This document shows positions 16,959 through 24,818 of a stretch of DNA of 64,000 bases, piece by piece (position 1 is the first letter of the stretch; each line of letters opens with the position of its first letter). The notes below the pieces were generated by a model. That model was not told where the DNA came from. It searched no databases and saw only the letters and a list, made by a program, of their open reading frames with translations. The DNA is taken from NCBI GenBank assembly GCA_965221855.1, contig CBDCSV010000005.1:1-64000 (forward strand). Direction: 5' to 3'. The DNA comes from JAJDXO01 sp965221855. GTDB lineage: Bacteria; Pseudomonadota; Alphaproteobacteria; Rhodospirillales; UBA2165. The translations under genes were made by a program, and so were the position numbers.

Positions 16959-18443
16959 TTGCGGCTTTCGGCATTCAGGACTCGCGGCGGGATTGGAGCG
17001 GGAGCGCTGATCCTTCTGCTCTCCGCCTGTCAGACCCAAGTGTCGCAGTTGCCGCCCGGCTTGCAAAGCCCGTCCGGGGTGCCCCCCTCCCAGACGCAGC
17101 CGCCCCAACCACAACCGCCCGAGCCGCAGGCACCCCCGCCGCAGGCCGTCCAGCCCGCGCCATCACCGGACCCGGCGCCGGCCCAGACGGTGCCGGACAC
17201 CGCGGCCCCGGTCCAACAAGCCGCGTTGCCGCCCGCCGGCGCGCCGGCGGAGCCGGAGGTGCCTCGGATCGCGATCCTGCTGCCGCTCTCGGGTCCGAGC
17301 GCCAAGGTCGGCCAGGATCTGCTGAACGCCGCGCAACTGGCGCTGTTCCACTTCGCCGACCAGCGGTTCGAGCTTTTGCCCCGCGATACCCGGGGCACGC
17401 CCGAGGGCGCGGCGGATGCGGCCGCGCGCGCCATCGGCGACGGCGCCTCGTTGATCCTCGGGCCGCTGCTGTCCGGCTCGGTCGAGGCGGCGGCCCCGGC
17501 GGCCCGCGCGGCCGGGATCAACGTCATCGCCTTCACCACCGACCGGACGGTCGCCGGCGGCGGCGTGTTCACCATGGGCTTCCTGCCGGGTCAGGAGGTC
17601 GCCCGGATCGTCGCGTTCGCCCGGCAGCGGGGCGTGCGGCGGCTGGCCGTATTGGCCCCCGACAACGACTATGGCCTCAGGGTGGTCGAGCAGGTGCGCC
17701 AATCGGCGGAGGCCCCGGGCCTGTTCCTGACCGATATCGTCCACTATGACCCCTTGGCGGCCGACTTCGCGCCGGTGGTCCGCGACCTCGCCGATTACGA
17801 TGCCCGCCGCCGGGCCCTGCTCGATCAGGTCGAAGCCTTGAGGGCCCGCGACGACGAGGTCGCGGCGGCGGCGCTCAAGCGCCTGGAGAACCTCCAGACC
17901 CTGGGCGACGCGCCGTTCGACGCGCTGCTGATCGCCGAGGGGGGCAAGCGCCTCCAGGCCATCGCGGCGCTGCTGCCCTACTACGATCTCGATCCGAAGA
18001 AGGTCCGCATGCTGGGGACCGGCCAGTGGGATACGCCGGGGCTCGGCGCCGAACCGGCGCTGGTCGGCGGCTGGTTCGCGGCCCCGTCGCCGGCGGCGCG
18101 GGCCGAATTCGTCGAACAGTACCGGGCGGCCTACGGGGCGCCGCCGCACCGGCTGGCGACCCTCGCCTACGACGCCACCGCGCTGGCGGCGGTCCTTGCC
18201 CGGGAGGACGGCGGGTTCCGGCCCGAGAAAATCACCGCGGCCCAGGGCTTCGCCGGGCGGGACGGGATCTTCCGGTTCCTGCCGACGGGGATCGCCCAGC
18301 GGGGGCTGAGCGTATTGCAGGTCCGGGAGCGCGGGACGGACGTGATCGCCGACGCGCCCAAGAATTTCGCCCAGCCGGCCGTTCCGCCCGCCCCTTCACC
18401 GGAATCGGCGCCGGACCCGGCGCGACCGCCGCCCGCCCGATAG
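16959..18443 (+). CDS. penicillin-binding protein activator, LpoA/LppC-like lipoprotein
   Basis: 494 residues, starting at TTG with a strong GGAGGAAG upstream. The signal peptide ends in lipobox LLLSAC. A proline/glutamine-rich linker (about 30-95) is followed by a type I periplasmic-binding fold beginning PRIAILLPLSGPSAKVGQ, with GASLILGPLLSGSV and RRLAVLAPDNDYGLRVVEQ as family blocks. LpoA-type lipoproteins stimulate PBP1A from the outer membrane; the function here is by family. A second proline-rich tail ends the protein. It is divergent from rsmI, a common arrangement. Confidence 0.9.
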   Translation: MRLSAFRTRGGIGAGALILLLSACQTQVSQLPPGLQSPSGVPPSQTQPPQPQPPEPQAPPPQAVQPAPSPDPAPAQTVPDTAAPVQQAALPPAGAPAEPEVPRIAILLPLSGPSAKVGQDLLNAAQLALFHFADQRFELLPRDTRGTPEGAADAAARAIGDGASLILGPLLSGSVEAAAPAARAAGINVIAFTTDRTVAGGGVFTMGFLPGQEVARIVAFARQRGVRRLAVLAPDNDYGLRVVEQVRQSAEAPGLFLTDIVHYDPLAADFAPVVRDLADYDARRRALLDQVEALRARDDEVAAAALKRLENLQTLGDAPFDALLIAEGGKRLQAIAALLPYYDLDPKKVRMLGTGQWDTPGLGAEPALVGGWFAAPSPAARAEFVEQYRAAYGAPPHRLATLAYDATALAAVLAREDGGFRPEKITAAQGFAGRDGIFRFLPTGIAQRGLSVLQVRERGTDVIADAPKNFAQPAVPPAPSPESAPDPARPPPAR

Positions 18444-18469
18444 AGCGTGACCGTTCCATTGGGAAGCGC
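18441..18469. repeat. mini-repeat related to 1642-1681, at the lppC stop codon
   Basis: TAGAGCGTGACCGTTCCATT followed by GGGAAGC matches the mini-repeat at 1642 with a few substitutions. Its first three bases are the TAG stop of lppC. No matching right end is evident, so this copy may be partial. Confidence 0.4.
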
Positions 18470-18538
18470 ATCCGGCATTTTGGAAGCCATTTGCGCAACC
18501 CCCGCACTCTCATTTCTCTTATGACCCCCTCACCCTGA

Positions 18539-18567
18539 CCCTCTCCCCCTGAAGAAGGGGGAGAGGG
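18539..18567. repeat. 12-bp perfect inverted repeat (dispersed-repeat type)
   Basis: CCCTCTCCCCCT (18539-18550) and AGGGGGAGAGGG (18556-18567) surround GAAGA. The preceding CCCCCTCACCCTGA belongs to the same kind of dispersed intergenic repeat seen in many proteobacterial genomes. It could fold in RNA but has no T tract. Confidence 0.5.
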
Positions 18568-18588
18568 ATGCGCAGGCTTGGCGAGCTA

Positions 18589-19638
18589 GAGCGTTTCATA
18601 TTTTGACGGAAGCGTATCCTGCGTTTTTGAAGTAGTTGGCGCATTGCTGTGGCTCGATGGTGTCGATGAGGCTCCCGAGATGGCGCCATAAGTCGTCGAT
18701 CTCCCGCTTCTGGGCGTTTCTCATCCAGTGCTTGATTTGGGCAAAGGTCTGCTCGATGGGATTGAGGTCGGGGGAATATTTGGGCAGGAGCCACAGCTTG
18801 GCTCCGGCGGCACGGATGGCGTTTCGCACGGCTTTTGACTTGTGGCTGCCGAGATTGTCCATGATGACGATGTCGCCGGGCACCAGGGTCGGCACGAGCA
18901 GCTGCTCGACGTAGGCGCGGAAGCACACGCCATTGATGGGGCCGTCGAAGACGCAGGGCGCGGTGAACCGGTCGCAGCGCAGCGCGCCGATGAAGGTCAG
19001 GGTGTGCCACCGCCCATGGGGGGCAAAGCCGCGGACCCGCTCCCCTTTCGGCCCCCAGCCGCGCAGCGGGGCCATATTGGTCCGGATCCAGGTTTCATCA
19101 ATGAATACCAGCCGTTCGGGATCAAGCTTTGCCTGCCACGCCTTCCAGCGCCTGCGATGGCGGGCGATGTCCGCGCGCGCCCGTTCAACGGCGAACAGGG
19201 TTTTTTTTAAAGCGCAGCCCTTCACGGCGCAGAAACAGCCATACCGTGCTGTGGGATACCCTGACACCCCGAGCGGCCAACTCGTCTCTCAACCGATGCA
19301 GCGTCAGATGCGGCTCCTGGTCGATCCGGCCGACAATGAACTCCCGATGGGGCTCAAGAACCCGGCGGCGGTGACCGCCCATCTTGCCGGGCGCAACACT
19401 CCCCGTCCGCCGGTAGCGCTGCGACCACTTAACCACGCTCGAAACCGCAACCCCAAACCGAGCCGCTACAGCGCGGCAACTCTCCCCCGCCAAAACCGCC
19501 AAAACAACACGCTCTCGCAAATCAATCGAATAAGGTCTCGCCATGAATGCTGGCCTCCTTGCCCAGCATCCATCTTGAATCATGGTTCGCCCATACTTGG
19601 GAATCCCTAAAATGATTCAATCAATCTCAAATACGCTC
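18589..19638 (-). mobile_element. IS630-type insertion sequence, copy 2 (1050 bp)
   Basis: Same length and same ends as copy 1, inverted. TA flanks at 18587-18588 and 19639-19640. The left flank is the dispersed hairpin repeat, while the right flank is the interior of an ISAs1-type transposase, so the two flanks do not belong to one continuous target. A deletion or recombination between IS630 copies probably followed insertion. Confidence 0.95.
18596..19544 (-). CDS. IS630 family transposase, two frames joined by slippage (copy 2)
   Basis: Predicted protein identical to copy 1: an N-terminal helix-turn-helix frame (start MARPYSIDLRERVV at 19544), a run of eight A on the minus strand, and the DDE frame ending at 18596. 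Ribosome site AAGGAGG upstream of the ATG. The slip junction is intact, so this copy should be as active as copy 1. Confidence 0.92.
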
Positions 19639-20324
19639 TAGGCCAGATGAACGTGGGCGCGAGCAACGAGATCACCGCCGTGCCGGCCTTGCTCAAGCTG
19701 CTCAGCCTCGAAGGCGCGGTGATGACCATGGACGCCATGCACTGCCAGAGCGGCACGGCCCGCGACATCCACGAGGCCGGCGCCGATTACCTGATGGCGC
19801 TGAAGGCCAACCAGCCCGACCTTCTCGCCGACGTCAAACTGCTGCTGGACGATCCCCAGGCGCCCGCCGACGGCGTGGACCAGACGGTGGACGCCGGCCA
19901 CGGCCGCATCGAAACCCGCCGCGCCGAGGTGCTGCACGATATGGACTGGCTCGCCGAAGCCCACCGGTGGCCGGCCCTGGCCGCTGTCGGCAAGGTCACC
20001 TCCAGCCGCGAGACCGACGGCCGGGCCACGACAGCGGTGCGCTACTTCATCGCCTCCTGGCCGCTCACCGCCGACGAACTGAACCGCCTCGTCCGCGGAC
20101 ACTGGGGGATCGAGAACCAACTCCATTGGGTGCTCGATGTGGTCATGGACGAAGATCAGGCCCGAGCCCGCAAGGACAACGCCCCGGAAAACCTCGCTCT
20201 CCTCAGACGCCTCGCCCTCAACGTCATCAAACGCAACAAGGACAAGGGATCAAACCGTCTCAAGTTCAATCGCGCCGGGTGGAGCGACAACTTCCTCCGA
20301 AAACTCATCGCCGAAATAGGCTAA
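19638..20324 (+). pseudogene. ISAs1 family transposase, 5' half missing
   Basis: About 228 residues of the C-terminal part remain. The frame is open into the IS630 border (LGQ before MNVGASNEITAV), where the normal protein would continue upstream. Family blocks: SNEITAVPALLKLL, VMTMDAMHCQ with a catalytic Asp, RGHWGIENQLHWVLDVVM with the Y/H-x-E region, and NAPENLALLRRLALNV. No N-terminal half is present in the window, so it cannot encode an active transposase. Confidence 0.85.
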
Positions 20325-20337
20325 TGCGATTGCCCTG
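19639..20337 (+). mobile_element. ISAs1-type element remnant (right half)
   Basis: The transposase 3' half is followed 13 bp after its stop by AATGCGATTGCCCTG, whose reverse complement CAGGGCAATCGCATT looks like an ISAs1-family terminal repeat; the right end is therefore placed at 20337. The left half is replaced by IS630 copy 2. Confidence 0.7.
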
Positions 20338-20494
20338 GTATTGGGACCGCGTGGCGTTGCAGACGGGAAGACGAACTTGCAATATGGACGCGGCGGTTCG
20401 CGATCCCGGATCGAGCGCAGCGTCGCGACTGGCAGGACCAACGCGTGTCACGGGATGAACGCGACACGAGCATTGGTACTTGCGGGAGGCTGGC

Positions 20495-21049
20495 ATGCTT
20501 CACAACAGGATTGTTCGGAGGATCGTGAGCCGGTACGACCGGCCCGTGCTCAACAACGTGCATCGTGGGGAATACGTCGAATGCATGATCGCGGAGTTGC
20601 TGGGCCCGGATTGGACCCTTCCCTGGCAGGAGGGGTACGACTGGGCACCTTGGGATCTGCGCCACGCTTCGGGGGCGACGATAGAGGTCAAGCAGTCGGC
20701 GGCGTTTCAGACATGGCACGCCGAGAGGGGGGAGCGGACGAAATCGCCGCGGTTCGATATCGCTCCGCGTATGGGCTATTGGACGGCGGACGGTACATGG
20801 ATCGACGGTACCGGCAGGCCCGCGAGCATCTATGTTTTCGCCTGGCATCCCAACGAGGCGGAAACGGTCGCCGACCACCGTTCACCCGGACAATGGATGT
20901 TCTACGTGGTACGCGCGGCCCAACTGCCTCCCGAGCAGCGAAGCATCGGCCTTGCCGGTCTCCAGAGGCTCGCCGGGGCCGTCGGGTTCAAATCGCTCGC
21001 GCCTGCGGTGCGGGATGCCGTGGACGATTGTCAGGGGATCGGGTCGTGA
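20495..21049 (+). CDS. hypothetical protein, possible PD-(D/E)XK nuclease fold
   Basis: 184 residues, start ATG 20495 with GGGAGG 5 nt upstream. I do not recognise a named family. The segment WDLRHASGATIEVKQSA has the Asp-x(n)-Glu-x-Lys pattern of restriction-endonuclease-like folds, preceded by a helix with Glu (GEYVECMIAELLG), consistent with that fold. It ends RDAVDDCQGIGS. It lies between an IS remnant and a TusA-like gene with no methyltransferase nearby, so it is not an obvious restriction system. It may be cargo left by the deleted ISAs1/IS630 segment. Confidence 0.55.
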   Translation: MLHNRIVRRIVSRYDRPVLNNVHRGEYVECMIAELLGPDWTLPWQEGYDWAPWDLRHASGATIEVKQSAAFQTWHAERGERTKSPRFDIAPRMGYWTADGTWIDGTGRPASIYVFAWHPNEAETVADHRSPGQWMFYVVRAAQLPPEQRSIGLAGLQRLAGAVGFKSLAPAVRDAVDDCQGIGS

Positions 21050-21180
21050 AGATCGTCTCCAGGCCCGGCAATGAAATATCAATTCATGCCCATAGGCTTA
21101 ATTGGGTTGCAGGACCGGAAAATATCATTCATCAGTGAGCCTTCGGCGGTGAGTTCAAGAGCAACTTCCAGGGAAAACCA

Positions 21181-21432
21181 TTGAGACAGTTCACCGAGAT
21201 CGACACCAAGGGGCTTCTTTGCCCGCTGCCGGTGCTCAAGGCCAAAAAGGCGATCAAAGCGCTGGCTCCCGGAGAACTGATCCGCATTCTGGCCACCGAC
21301 CCGGCCTCCATGCGGGATATTCCGGCCTTCTGCCGAAGCGCGGGTCACACGCTCGAACGCTCGCAGGAAACGGACGGGGTCTACTCCTTTCTGATCAGAA
21401 AGGCCGGCGGAGAACTTCGCCAAGCCAGCTGA
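21181..21432 (+). CDS. TusA-family sulfurtransferase
   Basis: 83 residues. The family signature GLLCPLPVLKAKKAI carries the catalytic CPxP cysteine at position 14. RILATDPASMRDIPAFCRSAGH is the second conserved block. The protein starts at TTG 21181 with AGGGA upstream. TusA relays sulfur for tRNA 2-thiouridine or other thiolations; the exact role of this paralogue is not predictable. It stands alone and converges on the VOC gene. Confidence 0.88.
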   Translation: MRQFTEIDTKGLLCPLPVLKAKKAIKALAPGELIRILATDPASMRDIPAFCRSAGHTLERSQETDGVYSFLIRKAGGELRQAS

Positions 21433-21463
21433 GCAAGCGTCGATGGCGCACCGAACGGCTCAA

Positions 21464-22387
21464 CTATTCCAGCCGGAATTCCGGGCCGGTTCCCCATTGA
21501 ACCTGTAGCGCGTTGTTGGCCGGCGCCCGGTTCGGAGGAATATCAGCGTTCAACAAATCGCCGTCGGTCCAGTGTTCGACCCTGAAGTCGAACGGGTCGT
21601 ACCAATAATCGAATATCTGCGATCCATAGATGTGGCGGCCTATACCCCAAGAATGCTTGTAGCCCTTGGCTTTGAGCCATTCGTGGCCGAGATAGACCGC
21701 GTTCACGTCCTCGACCTCGAAGGCGAGGTGCCCGAGGCCCTTGGGCTGCCGGGGCACGGTCAGCAGGACGTGGTGATCGACGAATTCCTTGCCCCGGTCC
21801 AGCCGGTTGAAGGTGAACACCACATTGTCCTCGTCCCCGTCATACATTTCGTCGGAGCTGATGAAGCCGAGGTGTTCCTTGTACCAGGCATCGCAGGCCA
21901 TGGGGTCGCTTACGTTCAACACCACGTGTCCGCAGCGTTTCACCTGTGCGGGCCCCTTTCGCAGGCGCACCAGGTCTCCCTTGCGGCTCTGCGCGGTGCC
22001 GAAATTGCGGTCGAATACGTTGCTGACGGGCAGCGGATCGACGGCTTCGATGCCGTGGACGATCTCCACCCGGAAACCCTCGGGATCGGTCAGGCGGACT
22101 CGCTTGCCGCCGCCGGGCTCGTCGATGTCTTCGATCCCGCCGGCGCCGTCGGCGGTCGCGATAACGGCAAGGTCTTCCTCACTGTCGGCGTAGTAGCCCG
22201 TTCCAACGTATTCCGGCTCACCGAGTTCGGCGATGTAGAGATGGTGATGGGGATCCGTCCCTCTCATGTAGAGCGCCGTATCCGTGCGGGCGCTGCGGAC
22301 CATCCCGAAGTCGAGAAGAAACTTTTCGGCCAGGTCCAAATCGGGCACCCGAAACCGCCCATAGGCAATATCGCGGACTTTGATCAT
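21464..22387 (-). CDS. VOC family protein, extradiol ring-cleavage dioxygenase-like (paralogue A)
   Basis: 307 residues with two glyoxalase/bleomycin-fold halves (about 5-115 and 150-285). In the second half the 2-His-1-Glu iron triad of type I extradiol dioxygenases is visible at His154 (CGHVVLNVSD), His220 (GLGHLAFEVED) and Glu271 (FRVEHWTDGD). It is therefore likely to cleave a catechol-type ring next to the hydroxyls; substrate unknown. The neighbouring paralogue at 22511-23428 has the same triad. The upstream gap is AT-rich with an inverted repeat. Confidence 0.85.
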   Translation of the reverse strand: MIKVRDIAYGRFRVPDLDLAEKFLLDFGMVRSARTDTALYMRGTDPHHHLYIAELGEPEYVGTGYYADSEEDLAVIATADGAGGIEDIDEPGGGKRVRLTDPEGFRVEIVHGIEAVDPLPVSNVFDRNFGTAQSRKGDLVRLRKGPAQVKRCGHVVLNVSDPMACDAWYKEHLGFISSDEMYDGDEDNVVFTFNRLDRGKEFVDHHVLLTVPRQPKGLGHLAFEVEDVNAVYLGHEWLKAKGYKHSWGIGRHIYGSQIFDYWYDPFDFRVEHWTDGDLLNADIPPNRAPANNALQVQWGTGPEFRLE

Positions 22388-22443
22388 TTGGTCCTCTCCC
22401 CATCTCGGCCGTCAGTTGGGTTTCGACGGCGATTATCCGTATT

Positions 22444-22478
22444 TCTACAAAAATCTCAATATATGAAATTATTGTAGA
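22444..22478. promoter_or_regulatory. AT-rich inverted repeat upstream of VOC paralogue A
   Basis: TCTACAA (22444-22450) and TTGTAGA (22472-22478) are perfect 7-bp arms around a 21-bp AT-rich centre, 57 bp before the VOC gene start. In a GC-rich genome such an AT island with symmetric arms is a reasonable operator/promoter candidate, for example for a GntR- or MarR-type regulator; none is encoded next to it. Confidence 0.4.
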
Positions 22479-22510
22479 GTTTGTCCGGGCCCGGAACCGG
22501 CGTTGGGGGC

Positions 22511-23428
22511 CTATCGGCCGGGCCCCCACTGAATGTCACGGGCGGTGTGCAAGGGGTACTTCCCGTAGGGCGTATCCTCGTTCAGCAGGTCCCCATCGGT
22601 CCAATGTTCATGATTGTGGCCCCAGGGATCGGCCCAATAGTCGAATAGCTGGCTGCCGAGAATATGCCGTCCCATGCCGAAGTTGTGGACGTAGTCCTTG
22701 GTCTGCAGGTACCAGTGACCGACATTGAGATCGTTCCAGTCCTCGACCTCGAAGGCCACGTGCCCGAGCGCGGCTTCGCCCCGGTCGGTAATCAGCACCG
22801 TATGGTGGTCGACATATTCCTGGCCGCGGTTGCAGCGCATGAAGTTCGCCTTGATGATACTGTCGTCGTTGTCGTCGTGAAGATAATCCGACGTCAGCAT
22901 TCCCAATGTGCCCATGTAGAACTCCTGGCACTCCTTGAACTTTCCGCAGCTCAGGACGATATGGCCCAATCGCTTGACTTGCGAAGGCCGGGGGCCGGAC
23001 CGGACGAATGGCCCGACGCGGCGGCGCCGGGAGCCGGAATTGAATTCGAAAACCTCCTTCACCTCGATCGGCTCGACCGTTTCCATACCCGAGACGATCT
23101 CGATCCGCAGGCCGTCGGGGTCGTGCAAAATGACTCGTTTTCCGCCGCCGGGTTCATCCATCTCGTGAACGTCACCGGCGCCGTCCAGCCGGGAGATCAT
23201 ATCCAGATCGGCCTCGCCGGCGGCGTCGAAGGCCATGCCGATGAAGCCGGGTTCACCCAATTCCGTCACATGAATGTGGTGCTCGTCGTCGGTGCCCCGC
23301 ATATAGAGGGCGGTGTCCGTGCGATCGGAACGGACCAACCCGAAATCGGTGAGAAACGTCTCCATCTTGTCGAGGTCGGGAGCGCGCAATCTAATGTATT
23401 TGACGTCCGCAACTTTGATCATTTCCAT
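22511..23428 (-). CDS. VOC family protein, extradiol ring-cleavage dioxygenase-like (paralogue B)
   Basis: 305 residues, same two-module layout as the next gene downstream. The iron triad is at His156 (LGHIVLSCGK), His223 (LGHVAFEVED) and Glu274 (HNHEHWTDGD). The two proteins clearly arose by duplication (shared TDTALYMRGTD and DEPGGGKRV), but differ in much of the substrate-facing C-terminal module, suggesting different substrates. An internal ATG two codons in (MIKV) is an equally good start. The gap to the divergent quinone oxidoreductase (23429-23683) shows nothing I can name. Confidence 0.85.
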   Translation of the reverse strand: MEMIKVADVKYIRLRAPDLDKMETFLTDFGLVRSDRTDTALYMRGTDDEHHIHVTELGEPGFIGMAFDAAGEADLDMISRLDGAGDVHEMDEPGGGKRVILHDPDGLRIEIVSGMETVEPIEVKEVFEFNSGSRRRRVGPFVRSGPRPSQVKRLGHIVLSCGKFKECQEFYMGTLGMLTSDYLHDDNDDSIIKANFMRCNRGQEYVDHHTVLITDRGEAALGHVAFEVEDWNDLNVGHWYLQTKDYVHNFGMGRHILGSQLFDYWADPWGHNHEHWTDGDLLNEDTPYGKYPLHTARDIQWGPGR

Positions 23429-23683
23429 CTTCCCCCGGCTTGCCGCTCATGCCTTGGGCCCGAAATAGGACGCCGGCGACAGCCACAAAATAAATTCAGT
23501 CCGGATCGGACGCCCAAAGGATGAGAGATTTGAAGAGGATTATCAACCATGCGGCCTGGGGCGGTCCTGGGGCTTCGCCGCGCCGGAGTTTTGGCGTGAA
23601 ATCGGTGATCGATTTGACTACGGTTTCGGGCATTCAAATTTCAGACGGCTCATTTTGCTCACGATTATTTGCGGGGGGACGCA

Positions 23684-24667
23684 ATGCCGAAAGCCATTGT
23701 CATTCATGAATACGGAGGGCCCGAGGTTCTCAAATGGGAGGACCATGATCCCGGTGAGCCGGGACCCGGCGAGCTGCGCATTCGGCACAACGCCATGGGG
23801 CTCAACTTTCGCGACGTCTACCACCGCAATGGCTCCTACGGGGTTCCCGGTGACGAATTTCCGGCGGTGATCGGGTCCGACGGCGCAGGCGTCGTCGAGG
23901 CGGTCGGCCCCGATGTAAGTGAATTCAAAATCGGGGACCGGGTCGCCTACGGGACCGGGCCGATGGGCTCATATGCCGAAGTGCGGAATTTTCCGGAACG
24001 CTTCGCGTTGCCTATTCCCGATGATGTCGGAGATCGGGTCGCCGCGGCGATGATCGTCAAGGGCCTGACCGCTCACAATCTCATTCGGACGTGCTACGAG
24101 GTGAAGGCCGGCGAGACCATCCTGATTCACGCCGTCGCCGGCGGTGTGGGACTGATCGCCTGCCAGTGGGCCGCGGCATTGGGCGCAACCGTCATCGGCA
24201 CCACGTCGAGCGACGAGAAGGCGGAGATTGCCCGCGCCCACGGGTGTCATCACGTTATCGACTACACCACCGAGAACTTCGCCCGGCGAGTGAACGAAAT
24301 CACCGACGGTGCCGGCGTACCGGTTATTTTTGACGGGGTCGGCGCCGCCACCTACGAGGGCGACCTGGAATGTCTCGCGCCGCTGGGCTTCCTCATCGGC
24401 TATGGAAATGCGTCGGGGAATTTTCCCAAGGTCGAGCCGCTCGATCTCATGCACAAGGGATCGCTCTATTTCCAACGGATCAGCGGCAACCACTTCAACA
24501 CCACGCGCGAAACGCTGCTTTCGACCATCAATGAGATGTTCGGCTTGATTCGGGACGGCACCATCGACATCGCGATCGGCGGGACCTATCCGCTTCGGGA
24601 GGCGCGCCAGGCGCACATCGATCTTGAAGGAAGGAAGACGACAGGCTCCGTCGTCTACACGGTTTAG
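23684..24667 (+). CDS. NADPH:quinone reductase-like zinc-independent alcohol dehydrogenase family protein
   Basis: 327 residues of the MDR superfamily. It begins MPKAIVIHEYGGPEVLKW; NFRDVYHRNGSYG and IGSDGAGVVEAVG are family blocks. The NADPH site is HAVAGGVGLIACQWAAALG followed by GTTSSDEKAEIARAHGC. The catalytic and structural zinc cysteines of alcohol dehydrogenases are absent, so one- or two-electron quinone/enone reduction is expected. It may work with the neighbouring dioxygenases in aromatic degradation (inference). Confidence 0.9.
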   Translation: MPKAIVIHEYGGPEVLKWEDHDPGEPGPGELRIRHNAMGLNFRDVYHRNGSYGVPGDEFPAVIGSDGAGVVEAVGPDVSEFKIGDRVAYGTGPMGSYAEVRNFPERFALPIPDDVGDRVAAAMIVKGLTAHNLIRTCYEVKAGETILIHAVAGGVGLIACQWAAALGATVIGTTSSDEKAEIARAHGCHHVIDYTTENFARRVNEITDGAGVPVIFDGVGAATYEGDLECLAPLGFLIGYGNASGNFPKVEPLDLMHKGSLYFQRISGNHFNTTRETLLSTINEMFGLIRDGTIDIAIGGTYPLREARQAHIDLEGRKTTGSVVYTV

Positions 24668-24679
24668 ACTGCCCGTGAT

Positions 24680-24713
24680 TTGACAGGCCGCCGGGACGTG
24701 CTTAACGTCACGT
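24680..24713 (+). promoter_or_regulatory. candidate promoter with overlapping palindrome for the first binding protein
   Basis: TTGACA (24680-24685) is followed after 17 bp by TAACGT (24703-24708). GACGTG (24694-24699) and CACGTC (24708-24713) are perfect inverted arms covering the -10 region, a position where a repressor would block transcription. The start codon is about 105 bp further on. Confidence 0.35.
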
Positions 24714-24818
24714 CGGCGGGGAGGAAAAGAAACCGCAAACCGCTCATGAATTTATCCGAGGCGAAGCGGACGATGGCCAACGGCCGTCGCCGTCCACAGT
24801 TTATTTGGGAGACAGTCA

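Noticed and set aside
23521..23683. Small open frame before the quinone oxidoreductase
   Set aside because: It overlaps the oxidoreductase start in another frame, has arginine/glycine-rich random composition and no ribosome site.
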